Positions 50,116-61,480 of a stretch of 64,000 nucleotides of DNA are shown here, piece after piece (position 1 is the first letter of the stretch; every line of letters begins with the position of its first letter). The notes under the pieces were generated by a model that saw only the letters and a program-made list of their open reading frames with translations, had not been told where the DNA came from and searched no databases. This stretch comes from Sclerotiophoma versabilis (lineage: Eukaryota > Ascomycota > Dothideomycetes > Pleosporales > Didymellaceae), in the NCBI GenBank assembly GCA_012274445.1, contig JAAROD010000080.1:1-64000 (forward strand), written 5' to 3'. Both the position numbers and the translations under genes were made by a program.

Positions 50116-50650
50116 AATACTTAGTACCTTATACCTAGTACCTAATATTTAGTACCTAATATCTAGTATTTAATATAATAACCTATTTTTTATATTATTT
50201 ACTACTCTTCTATCTCTATAAGGCTATATACCTTCTATTTAGGTAATTACTAGCCTAGTTTATTTAGGTCTTCTAGGCTAGAAAGAATATAGCTTATTCT
50301 TCTCTTTTAGTTTCTTTATAATACCTAAACTTAGTATTATAATAGTTAGACTCTATACCTATTACCTATTAAGAAGTAAGCTAGTTTTAGTAATAGTTAA
50401 GAAAGTATATAACCTAGGTATTTAAATAGAGGTTTTAAGTAACTGCAGAGGTAAAACTTTATATTATATACCTTATAGGTAGTAAGTAATATACTATAAG
50501 CTCTTCTATATACTATATAAGGTTATCTTCTTATTATAGAGTAAGCTTTTATACGTATATATTAATAATATATTAAAGAACCTGCACAGTTTAATAAGCG
50601 TGCAATAATATATTATAATTAATACTATGTTTTTAGGTAATATTTATATA

Positions 50651-51640
50651 GATAAGTTTTTCTTCTAGCTTTGAATTACAAATCTGTGCAAGCGTATCTT
50701 GAATTCCTAGCATAGCTGTTAAGTTATTACGCATTGAAATTAGGTGTAAATGTTGGGCACTGATTGTTGGTTGAATCCAATCGTTGGTTGCACGGACACG
50801 GTACCGGTACCGAACCTCGGGCCAGAAGTGTAGGTAAGAGCGAAAGGCCGATGTACGTCTGTACTGCACACAATACGCGCAATGCTTAACTCTTGTAACC
50901 TCGGCCGAGAAAGTGTAGATGAGAGCGAAAGACCGATGTTATCGTGTCCGTGCGCTTAATACCTACCGTAAAGTGCACAGGCTATGACGCTACGTAGCGG
51001 GAATGCATCTCAAAACTACTCCGAACATAATCTGTAGTGCAGCGGTTGCTATTGACGCAGACGGCGCGGCTGACATTGTGGCAGCACACGATCCACGGCA
51101 CCAGGGACTTGCTAATACATCCACTCGCCCTGTTGCTGAGGTCTTGGTAGAGGCGCCAGATAGGAGAGAAGAAGTGGCAAATCTCTGATCCCCGAATAGA
51201 ACCGTATTCCTATGCCTCGAGAGAACCAAATTAACAGACTTGGGGCTTTGTCCCTTACAACGTGCAGCATTGGAACAATTTGGACGCTAAGCTACCTAGA
51301 GTTAGCTGACCCACACTGCATAGCCCCAACAGCTACATATTCCGCCGATCGAACGTAGGTCCTACGAGCCTGCGAACCATTCGGCTCCTGGAATCGCTGC
51401 CGGTAGGTACTGTGTCGCTTGCACTCTTGGCTGACGGGACATCTGACGTGATTCAGTCCCACAGACCCAAATTGCTACGGTCAAGCTACGTTACTGAACT
51501 TTAAATTCACGAAGCTTTCAACAGTAATCTGATAACGGTACTAGGTAAGAGCTGGCTCTTACCATGTCACATCCCGGTCGATCAGCCCGAGCCAGTCAGC
51601 ATGGGTCTTTTTTGACTTTGTGCTCGGCCGAGCATTATTC
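50651..51640. other. Upstream part of gene island 2, no gene found
   Basis: GC-balanced DNA with no convincing gene. At 50,815-50,851 and 50,900-50,940 it holds an imperfect direct repeat of about 40 bp around AGAGCGAAAGRCCGATGT. The pair is enclosed by exact 11-bp inverted repeats GCACGGACACG (50,790) and CGTGTCCGTGC (50,943). The palindrome CGGTACCGGTACCG lies at 50,799-50,812. CTCGGCCGAG occurs at 50,900 and again at 51,623 close to the hydrolase promoter. Short frames of 61-79 codons overlap on both strands and look accidental. Confidence 0.55.
50789..50803. repeat. Left 15-bp inverted repeat of island 2
   Basis: TGCACGGACACGGTA pairs with TACCGTGTTCGTGCA at 53,464-53,478 with one mismatch, a C-to-T type change. 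It runs into a 14-bp palindrome. Confidence 0.6.
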
Positions 51641-51644
51641 GGCA

Positions 51645-51650
51645 TATAAA
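51645..51650 (+). promoter_or_regulatory. TATA box of the epoxide-hydrolase gene
   Basis: TATAAA lies 91 bp before the ATG, preceded 13 bp upstream by the palindrome CTCGGCCGAG, which contains a CGG/CCG pair of the kind bound by fungal zinc-cluster regulators. Position fits a promoter; function is inferred. Confidence 0.55.
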
Positions 51651-51740
51651 GTATAGACCGAGAACCGGATGTTGTCACTAACTTGCCATCTCTAATATTT
51701 GCCACGTTAGATCTTGAAGCACTTCTTTGACCTGACAAAC

Positions 51741-53183
51741 ATGCTCTCATACGTTCTCAAAACCTTCATCCTAATCACTACTTACTGGTCCATTCTGGCT
51801 CTACCCCACCGCGTAGAGGTACATCCGAAAGTCTCAGTTCACATACATGGTGGCTTACTTGCAATTAGGCTTCTGCATGTGAAATTGACTTGAACCCTGA
51901 TACGGTACGTCACTCCATGGAGCACGTTGCCTAAATGGATAAACGACTAACAACAGCTAGGCCGATATCGCAGACACGAGCTATGTGAGGTTGGTCAAGA
52001 GCGCGAAAATTCCCTCCGGCACAACGTACCGATATGTGTTCTCTCCTCCTTTCGAACCTGAGAAACCTTACATCTTATTCCTGCATGGGTTTCCTGAATC
52101 TTCATATGGATGGAAGAACCAAATTGATTATTTCATCCGGCATGGCTACGGCATCATAGTACCGGACTTGCTAGGATACGGTGGCACTGATAATCCCCAA
52201 GAACTAGAGTCATTCAATCTTAAGAACATGGTCGCAGAAATCGGGGAGTTGCTTGATTGCGAAGATGTTCCTCAGGTGATTGGCGTTAGCCACGATTTGT
52301 GAGTGTTTAGCCAAATCGAAGGTTGATTTGGGATCACATAACGAAGCGATACTGACGGGGCTATCTATAGTGGTTCTTCACTTCTTTCACGGGTTCATAC
52401 CTATCAGCCCGAGCGCCTGCTCGCCTTGGCATTCCTGGACATCGGATATTTTGCCCCTGGCATAGATTTGACTGAGAGTTTCATTAGCTCTCTTAATGCT
52501 GCAACGAAATCTAGTTTTGGTTACCCGATATACGGTTATTGGCCATTTTTTGGAGCTGACGAAGCAGCTGCTATTATAGATGCTCACGTAAGTCCCGTTT
52601 TCTATGGTTCCCTGCCAGTAAACTAACGAATACTAATAGTTGGATTCTATGTACACTCTCTCGTACACTTATAACACAACCCTTGTTAAGGACAATTTTG
52701 CGAAAAGCGGCGCTTTAGAGAGTTGGCTTTTAAAAGATAAACGTGCGCCCATCAGAGGCGAATATCTTACAAAAGTGACGCAGGAACAATGGAAAACCAT
52801 TATGAGTGCTCAGGGAGGTCTCGGCGGACCACTAAAGTGGTACAAGGCCATGCTGAGAGGTATCAATACAGTAGATGAAGAGGGTAAGAGGTTTAACCCC
52901 TTTCCTCGCCCCTTCTTTCTAAGATCATTGCACTGAACTTAACACAATGGCAGCAAATCGACCCATTTCGAAGTTGATCCAACAGCCAGTCCTACTCGTA
53001 GTAGCAGACAGGGACCCAGTTGGAGTCGCAGGCTTGCAGTTGAATGCGACTGTTCCTTACACCGTCAACCTGCAAGTAAAGTCTGTCCAATCAGGTCATT
53101 TTGTTCAAGATGAGGTGGCGCACGAGGTAAATCTACATTTAGATTGTTACTTCCAAGCTATTTCGAACATAACGGCTGTATAA
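51741..53183 (+). CDS. Secreted epoxide-hydrolase-type alpha/beta hydrolase
   Basis: Six exons give 380 residues: 51,741-51,818, 51,869-51,904, 51,961-52,298, 52,371-52,587, 52,640-52,883 and 52,954-53,183. All five introns (50-72 bp) are GT-AG, several with CTAAC or CTGAC branch sites, and phases are consistent. Residues 1-20 form a signal peptide ending ILALP. HGFPESSYGW at 80-89 provides the oxyanion hole. HDFG at 149-152 carries the nucleophile Asp150, with Phe where HDWG is usual. The cap region YPIYGYW (202-208) has Tyr residues that could activate the epoxide. VADRDPVG near 321-328 carries the likely acid, and SGHFVQDE at 351-358 the catalytic His353. Enzymes of this family open epoxides to diols. 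A secreted form suggests an extracellular substrate, such as plant epoxy fatty acids or defence compounds; that is inference. Haloalkane dehalogenase-like activity is less likely. No stop or RIP damage interrupts it. Confidence 0.9.
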
Positions 53184-53478
53184 AGCTTCGAACGCTTAGA
53201 AGCGAATATCATTTAAGAAATTAGGTGAATGGAAAGACAGCAACATTATTCATGGATATAATACATCTATCATTGCTGTTTTCTAACATACATAGCGCCT
53301 CTAATGGCTGTAAGAATTTGCGAAGACCCTCTACCGTGTCAAGTGCGTCCAACGATCGATACTATTATTAATACTACTACTCACTTATCGTCACGTGATT
53401 GGTTGATCGATAGTGGTTAGGCCATGCAATACCGTACGTGATTAATAGTTATAAGCCTAACTATACCGTGTTCGTGCA
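53184..53478. other. 3' flank of the hydrolase gene
   Basis: GC-balanced until about 53,480. It contains TCACGTGA at 53,391 and the right inverted repeat at 53,464. Beyond it the RIPped block starts abruptly. Confidence 0.5.
53464..53478. repeat. Right 15-bp inverted repeat of island 2
   Basis: TACCGTGTTCGTGCA is the inverse of the left copy at 50,789-50,803 with one difference. Together they bound 2,690 bp that contain the hydrolase gene. Further copies of the core CCGTRTCCGTGCA or its inverse occur at 28,897 and 50,943, so the motif is dispersed. Confidence 0.6.
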
Positions 53479-53849
53479 TCTAATAATTAGATTTAACTAA
53501 TAATTAGTGCCTAACATTTATACCTAAGTTTAACACATAATAACTTAATAACTATACTAGCAACTTAAGATATATTTATATAGATTTATAATTTAAAGCT
53601 AGAAGAAAAACTTTTCTATATAAATATTATCTAAAAATATAGTATTAATTATATATATTATTATACGTATATTAAGGTATATAGGTTCTCTAATATAAGT
53701 TATAAGTAAGTATATTATATAAGTAAGTATACTACTCTAATAAGCTATTAGGCCTTTAGTATATAATTACTTAATACTATAGTATTATACTATAGCTTAT
53801 AGTATAGATTCTTAATTATAATTATCTACTATATCTTTCTTATATATAT

Positions 53850-54505
53850 ATAAGTTATATTCTATCTTCTTATAGTACTTATAGTACCTTTTATATTACT
53901 TATATATACCTATATAAGCTTTACTATTATATATTTTCTCTTATAACTATACTCTAATATTATACTAGGCTATTAAATTCTCTACCTATTTTTTTAAAAG
54001 TTTTTTACCCTTTTAAATCTACTTTCTTTTATATAATATATACTTAGAAGTAGCTTTATCTAATACTTTAAGCTATAGTACTTAGGCTACTAGTAGTACT
54101 TATAAATATAGTATTATTATAGAACTTTTCTTTAGCTAATCTATTATCTTAACTATAAGAGAATATAATAACTCTTAGTACCTTTAAATATAATTATAAA
54201 AAAGTATTAATTAAGCCTCTATCTTAGTAGTATTAGTTCGTATCTTAGAGTTTTATTAGGTAGCTACTAGTAGAGCTAGTATTAGTATATAATACTTAAC
54301 TTTAAGCTTTTATAGTACTACTAATAGATTATTAGGTACTAAGCTAGTTACTCTAAAGCTCAAGAGAATATTTACCTTTAAGAATACTAGCGTAAATAGC
54401 TTTATAAAAAAGGTAATAAAGGCTTTCTTATTAATTTATATAATATAGTCTATTACTAAGACTATAATCTCTTTACTATATACTCTCTTTAAAAGAGTAA
54501 AACTA
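53850..54505 (-). mobile_element. RIPped pogo transposase C-terminal fragment (P6)
   Basis: On the minus strand the C-terminal third of a Fot1-like transposase is readable: RVYSKEIIVLVIDYI, then INKKAFI, then TSLVPNNLLVVL (typically TGLVPFDPEAVL), and a Lys-rich tail containing KGKKLL. The N-terminal two thirds are missing; similarity ends exactly where repeat R2 begins at 54,506, so R2 insertion or a deletion cut it. Confidence 0.65.
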
Positions 54506-55138
54506 TTAAGAGTTAAAGTAGCCTTTTAATAAGTATATATTTATTCTATACTATAGAAGTAGAAAGATAAAAAAGAAAGAAGAAATTATCTCTTTTTATA
54601 TAAGATATAGTAAGATACTAAGCTATACTCTATAATTACGTATATAGGTTTAGTATATAGTCTTATATACTTAGAGCTTAGCCTATTATAATACTTTTCT
54701 TTTTTACTTTAATATATTTACTTATATATAAAACTTAGAGTAGTAATATAATAGTAAAACATTTACCTATAGGCTACTATTCTTAAAATAAGATATAGTA
54801 TCTAAGTTAGGTAATCTAGGCTTTACTATAGAGCTATAATCTTATTATATATATACTCCTTTACTTATACTTATATAGTACTAGCTAATTATAGTCTATT
54901 TATATATAGCTTTAGTACTAGTAGTAGTTTTAATTAGTTATATTACTTTATTTTATAACTTAACTTATAATTACTCTTTTATATAGTAACTATTAGTCTA
55001 TTAACTTTACTTTTAAGACCTTTATAGCCTTAGTAAAGGTATATAGGTCTAAGTCTTCTATATAAACTATATAGACTTCTTTTTAAAAGCTCTTCTTATT
55101 CTTTATCTTATACTTAACTTATTAATTATTCTATAGGT
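54506..55138. repeat. Dispersed repeat R2, copy B
   Basis: Second copy of the 43,846-44,468 sequence in the same orientation. It abuts and truncates the pogo fragment P6. Confidence 0.75.
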
Positions 55139-55227
55139 TTTATATACTTTTCTAGAAGTTTTCTTCTTTAATAATCTTCTACTTCTATATATTATTATAT
55201 CTACTTCTACTTATAGTATATAGGCTT

Positions 55228-55325
55228 CTAGTAGCTAGCTAGGTAGTAGCCTTAACTATCTTTAAGGTTCTACTAGTAGCTAGCTAGGTAGTAGCCTTAA
55301 CTATCTTTAAGGTTCTACTAGTAGC
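55228..55325. repeat. 45-bp tandem duplication
   Basis: Two adjacent 45-bp copies (55,228 and 55,273) are identical, followed by a short partial third. Both sit in fully RIPped sequence. Confidence 0.9.
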
Positions 55326-56999
55326 TCTGTAAACAGTATTTATTCTACTACTTTTAACTACCTTATTAATATTACTTACTAGCTTATTACTTATATAACT
55401 ACTAGAAGTATTATTCTAGCTAATATTAATATTTCTTAAGGTCCTACTAACTTTAACTAGTACTATACTATATAGTATATTATAGACAAGGCTATTACTA
55501 ATAAGCTCTGCTTGGTTCTTATATTTACTTCTATATAGTACTCTTCTCTTTTATAGTCTTTTTCTTTACTAATATTCTATATAGATTAATATCTATTATA
55601 TTACTAACTACTTTTTCTACTCTTATAACTAGTCTCTATATAATACTACTTTTAGTTCTAGAGTTTATAATTACTTTCTTATTATTACTTATATAACTAT
55701 TTATACTTCTTAGCTACTTTCCTAGTACTTCTTCTACCTTAAGGCCTTTATTATTTACTTCTATAGTACTATTAACCTTACTAGTTATACTAATAACTAT
55801 ACTACTACTATTTAAGGTAAGAAGATATTTATAGCTTTTCTTAGCTATATATCTATTATTAGGTAGTAGAATAGAGCTTACTCTAACTATATATAGAGTA
55901 ATAGTAGTACTTATTACTACTTTACTAACTCTTATATAGGTACTTCTTTTAAGTCTACTAATAGTACTTCTAGTACCTTTAGTTATTCTAGTAGATAGGC
56001 TATTATAGCCTTTATAGAAAAGAGATACTTTAGTAATACTAAGTAAGCTCTTAGTAGTATTTATAGTTCTTCTATATAGTTACTATTTATAATATAAGTA
56101 AGGCTGCTAGTAAGTTACTAGCTCTAATAAACTTCTTTTTAAGTAGGTTTAGTAGTATATAGTATAAGATAAGAAGCTTATTTCTAGATATTATATAGAG
56201 TAGGCTGTATAGTACTTCTAGAGTCTTTCTATCTACTTTAATTAGCTTAATTATATAATTTACCTTTAGGCCTCTGTATAGTAATACCTTATAGCTCTTA
56301 GCAGCTAGCTTCTTATAATTAAATTTAATTACTCTTTTCTTCTACTAACACGTACTAAAGAGTACTATCTAGAATAGACAGAACTACTAATAATACTATA
56401 AGGCGCCTGTTAAACTATAGAATTAAGTTATATAATAGAAACAACTTAAGGTTAGACATCTATAGTAAAGTGTAACACTAAGCTATTATAACTACTCTCT
56501 AAGAAATAGCAAGAAAAGCCTCTAAACAGAGCTATAATAAACCTAGTAAACTATTTACTATAGTTATAATTACTAGAGAATATATTAGTACTACCTAGTG
56601 CTAAGCTACTAGTTCTAACAAGCGCCCCTAAGAAGTCTTAAGATAACTAACTTTAGAAATATATTACCTGCCTAGTAGAAACTTAAGTATAGTAGCTTAT
56701 AAGTTAATAGAACTTAAACTCTAATACTTTATCTATAATAGTAATACCTAATATTAGGTATTACTACTTTTCTTAACTAATAAAACTTCTAGATATAGAG
56801 AAGTTTAGTAGAAACAGAAAAGCATACTAGACATTTAGATCCTAGATAATTAATAAACTTATATTACTAGAAAACTACTCTAGTATTAGAGACGTATATA
56901 TATATTTAACTGTTTAGAAGGATAAGCTGTATATATAGGTCTTCTATAGAAAGATTAGAACCTAAATAGAATAATAGATAACTGTTAAGTGTTTCTATA

Positions 57000-59900
57000 T
57001 AAATAGTATAAGGACTTATTATTTAAGAAATGCTTATGTTAGAAGCTTTAGATAATAATAATAAAGAAATATAATTAGTCTCTAGAAAGCTTTAATATAG
57101 AATTTATCTAACTAGTATATAATATAGTAGAAGAAAATAATACTTAGAACCTTAAGATAAGGTATATATTAGCACTCTGCCTAGATCTCTAAGAGAAAAT
57201 AATATTAGTAGATATTCTAGAAGAATAGAACCTCTAGGTACTTATAGTAAGAGTCTCTAAAGTAGATATTAATATATAATAAGTATAAAGTTATATTAAT
57301 AGAAACTTTAATAAAGGTAATAAAAAACCTAATAATAATAATAAAATAGATTAGAAGGCTACTAAGGCCTATATAGGTTATATAGAACTAAATAACTATA
57401 AGAAAGTAGAATAGTAGCTCTAAGAAATAATAAAAAAAGAAAGGTCTAATAACTAGTGCGTATATTATAGAAAGAATAGCTACTATATAAACTAATATAA
57501 ACTTAGACTAGTAAAAAGGCCTAATAGTATCTAGGTAAAAGTTATAACTATAACTAACACTCTAGAAGAAATTTCTAAATTAGAAAGATCTAACTTAGAA
57601 AACTAGCTACTTCTACCTATAGACGCGGATAGGAGTTAAGAAGTAAGAAAGTAAAGAAAAACAGATTTTTTAGAGAGTTCTACTAGTAGTAGCTAGATAG
57701 TAAACCTATATCTCTCTATATACTAGTAGACAAAACAGCTATAATATATATACTAATTAATACTAGTTATCTAACCTATAGAATTATTTTCTCTAAATTT
57801 ATAAAAAAATATTAACTATTACGCACCTAAGCTTATAAAAGAAGAATAACTAGTATTACTAGAAAGATATTATAGATTATAGAAGTAACTAAGTTTAATC
57901 TAGATATAGATAGATATAAAGAAACTATATAGGCTTATATTCTAGAAAATAAAAAAGAATATAACTTTATACTAAGATAGCCCTAAATAGACTAGTATAA
58001 TATAATACTAGTACCTATAAAAAAGTTAATATTTATATACTTCTCTAAAATATAAGTAAGAAGCTAAGAAGAAATTAAACCTAACTAGGTTATATAATAA
58101 GTAAACCTAGCTCTATTCTAGGCTCTATAAAAGAGGTCTTACAAAAACCTAAACACTATAGTCTTCTCTACTTTAATAGTAGATATTTAGAAGGTACTTA
58201 AGAAAAAAGAGTTTATAAACTTATAGACAGTTCTACTAGACTATCTAAAAAGTAAATACTAGATATTTTTAAAAATAAAAGCTAATAAGCTTACTTATTA
58301 CTAAGGCTTAGATATTAACTACTTTATAGAGTTAATAGAAGAAAATAGGAAACTAGCTTCTATTCTCTAGAGTCTATTTTATAATATATCTAGAGAAGAA
58401 CTCTTAGTACTTAGGTAATAACTAACTAGCTACCTAGATAAAGAATTTATATAAGTTAGTAAGTTAAGTATATTAGCTCTAGTTCTCTTTATAAAGAAAC
58501 TAGGTAGAGAACTAAGGTTCTATATAGACTACTAAGCACTAAATACTATTATAAAGAAGGACTAATACTCTCTTCTATTAATATATAAGATACTATCTTA
58601 AATCTTAAAGGTAAAGTAGTTTACTAAGGTTAATATAATCTAAGCCTTCTATAAGATCTATATAGTAGATAGAAATAAATAGAAAACTACCTTTTATACC
58701 TACTTTAGCCTCTATAAATAGTTAGTAATACTATTTAGGTTAGCTAATACTTCTAGTACCTTCTAATAGTATATTAACTAGATACTCTAAGAATACCTTA
58801 ATAAATAGTACTCTGCTTATATTAATAATATACTAATTTACTTTAGTAGAAGTAAAAAAGAATATAAATAGAAAGTACTTAAGATTATATAAAAACTAAG
58901 TAAAGCTAGCCTATATCTAGACGTAGAGAAAAGTTAATTCTCTGTCTAGTTTACTAAATACCTTAGATTTATTATTAAAGCTAGAAAGAGTATTAGAATA
59001 GACCTTAAGAAGGTTATAGTAATTAAGGTATAGAAAGCCCCTAAGACAGTAAAAGGTGTCTAAAGTTTTCTTAGATTTACTAACTTCTACTAATAGTTTA
59101 TTAATAGATTCTTATCTATAATACAACTCTTAATAAGGTAAACTAGAAAGAACTCTAACTTTAAATAAAAACCTGCCTAATATAAGGCCTTTAAAATAAT
59201 AAAGAAAGCCTTTATTATAGAACCTGCTCTAGCTAACTTTAACCTAGATCTAAAGATAGTTCTAGAATATAATGCCTCTAAATAGGCAATAGGAAGAGTA
59301 CTCGTCTAGTTTAGTAAAGACAGTACTCTTTAAACAGTAGCTTACTTCTCTGCTAAGAATTCTAAAGTAGAAGTAAACTATATAATCTATAATAAGAAAA
59401 TGCTAGTAGTTATTAAGTGCCTATAGGAATAGAATACTAAGCTAAAGTAGGTTAAGAGCTTTATAGTTATTATAGACTATAAGAATCTAGAATACTTCTA
59501 TAAATTAAGACTTCTAATAGAATACTATATTTAATAGTTAAGCCTTCTAAGCTAGTTTAACCTAACCTTTATATACTAGTTAGAGAAAGTTAATAGCTAA
59601 GTAGATACTTTATCTAGAAGAAAAGAGAATATATCTAATATAGTAGATAATAATTAGAAAAGAACCTAATACTTCTAACTACTCTACTTATTTACTATAG
59701 TTATATAACCCCCCTTAGAGAAAGAGGAGGCAGAAGCTATAGTATCTTTTACTACCTGCTTCTAAAATACTAACTTTCTCTAACTAGCCTAACTAATAAT
59801 ATATAACTACTTAGTTACTACTTATTTATAAAGATAATAAAGGCTAGCACTAATACTATAGAAGTAGAATAAGGAAACTATAGCTGCACCTACTAAAGAA

Positions 59901-61480
59901 TAAAACTAAGTAACTGCTAATAAATAGACTTTTACATATATATATAATAGAAGCCCCTATAATAATATAGATACGTTTAAGACACTATAAACTTAAACAG
60001 CCTAAATAGATAAAACCTACTAGATAGTAATAGAAGCTATATAAGTAGGCACTTAAAAGTTTCCTCTATAGATTAACTTAAAAGTCTCTCTAGCAGAATA
60101 CTTACTAGATAAGAAAAGTAGGCTGCGTTATAGAAGAAGAAAGTAGGTACCTAACTTAAAAGCACTAAAGAGATAAATTATAAATAATATCTACTACTTG
60201 CCTATAATAGAGCAACTAGAGTAAGGAAATATATTTACTATCTTATTCTAATTATACTTCTAGCTAGGTATATCCTTAGCACTCTACTAGTATATCTCTA
60301 ACTATAATATCTATAGAAGAACTAAACTCTAGAAAGAACTAAAACAAGGCCTATTAAAACTACTTCTACTACTAAGTTATATATAGAAGGAAATCTCTAT
60401 AGACTTTATTACTAACCTACTAGAAAGTATAGAGAATAATAATCTAATAGTTATTACTAACTAACTCTTAAAGAATATAATCCTAATTCTCTTTCTAAAT
60501 ATATCTATAGAAATAGTCTTTAATATATTTATCTTCTATATAGTTATATACTATTAGGTACTAAACGCTATAGTTTCTAATTAAGAATTATAATTTCTAA
60601 GTAACTTCTAGAAAACTATATACTAGATACTAAAAATTACCTAGAGACTATCTATAGCCTTTAACTTATAGATAGATAGTAGTACTAAATATATAAACTT
60701 AGTTAGAGAAGCCTACCTCTAAGCCTATATAAGCTAGACCTAGAATAACTAGGTATACTAGGTACTAGCAGCATAAATTACTATTAAGAGATAAGTAGTA
60801 AGTTCTATAGGTATTAGTCTCTTCTTTATTTAGTATAGGTATAATATAGATACTATATAGGAAGACCTAGACCTAACTACTAAAAACCTCTACTAGAACG
60901 CTAGAGCTCTAGTAAAAGCAGTAGCTATAATAGTATAAAAGTTTACTAAAACTATAGGATTTATACAGTCTAAGATAGTAGAAGTATAATAAGCCTAGAA
61001 ACTCTAAGCTAATAGATACTAGAAAGAGGCACTCTAACTCTGTGTAGGTAATAAGGTCTAGCTAAAACTAGGAAACTACTTTTCTAATAATTAGGCTAGC
61101 TAGAAGTTAAATTAGAAGAATAGAAAGTTTACTATAATAGAAATAATCTTTCTATATAATATAAAACTTAATATTAAAGAAAGAATCTACCTAGTGTTTT
61201 ATATAGATAGGCTCTGCCTCTATATAGAAAACTCTTTAGAAGAATAGATAAATAATAACCTATAACTAGGCCCTCTAGTAATTACAGGTAATAATAGCTC
61301 TTTTACTAAAGAATAGAAGGTTAAGGCTATCTATAGAGAATAACTATCTAGAATAAATAGTAAGAACTATTAGTTTCTAGTAGTATAGTAAGGCTATACT
61401 TAGAAAACCTAAGAACTAAGGTCTAACTGTAAAAAGTTATCTACTCTAGATAGATAGATTATAGAAACAGCTAGAAGCTG
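57000..61480 (+). mobile_element. RIPped Ty3/gypsy chromovirus retrotransposon
   Basis: Plus strand, in order. Gag ends with a zinc knuckle at 57,457-57,498 reading CVYYRKNSYYIN-Y, with only the first Cys left and the other Cys and His now Tyr. The protease region at 57,756 reads INTSYLTYRII. Reverse transcriptase spans about 58.3-58.9 kb, with FRLANTSSTFQQYIN and the catalytic box Y-I-N-N in place of YIDD. RNase H lies near 59.25 kb (VLEYNASKQAIG). Integrase lies near 60.1-60.75 kb (ISIDFITNL first-acid region). A chromodomain-like end at 61,317-61,440 reads KVKAIYREQLS and NYQFLVVQQGYT. Protease, RT, integrase and chromodomain all lie in one phase with no frameshift, only TAG/TAA stops. Gag is in another phase, compatible with a gag-pol frameshift or an indel. 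LTRs were not found. Chromodomains in this clade steer integration to heterochromatin. Confidence 0.85.

Larger units (their letters stand above)
37396..50650. other. RIP-saturated repeat block B
   Basis: Same RIP signature as block A, milder from 37,400 to 38,400, where many CA remain. Recognised elements are listed separately. The remaining stretches (about 41,720-43,845, 45,770-46,800, 47,600-48,025 and 49,490-49,790) are unassigned mutated repeat DNA with no gene. Confidence 0.9.
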
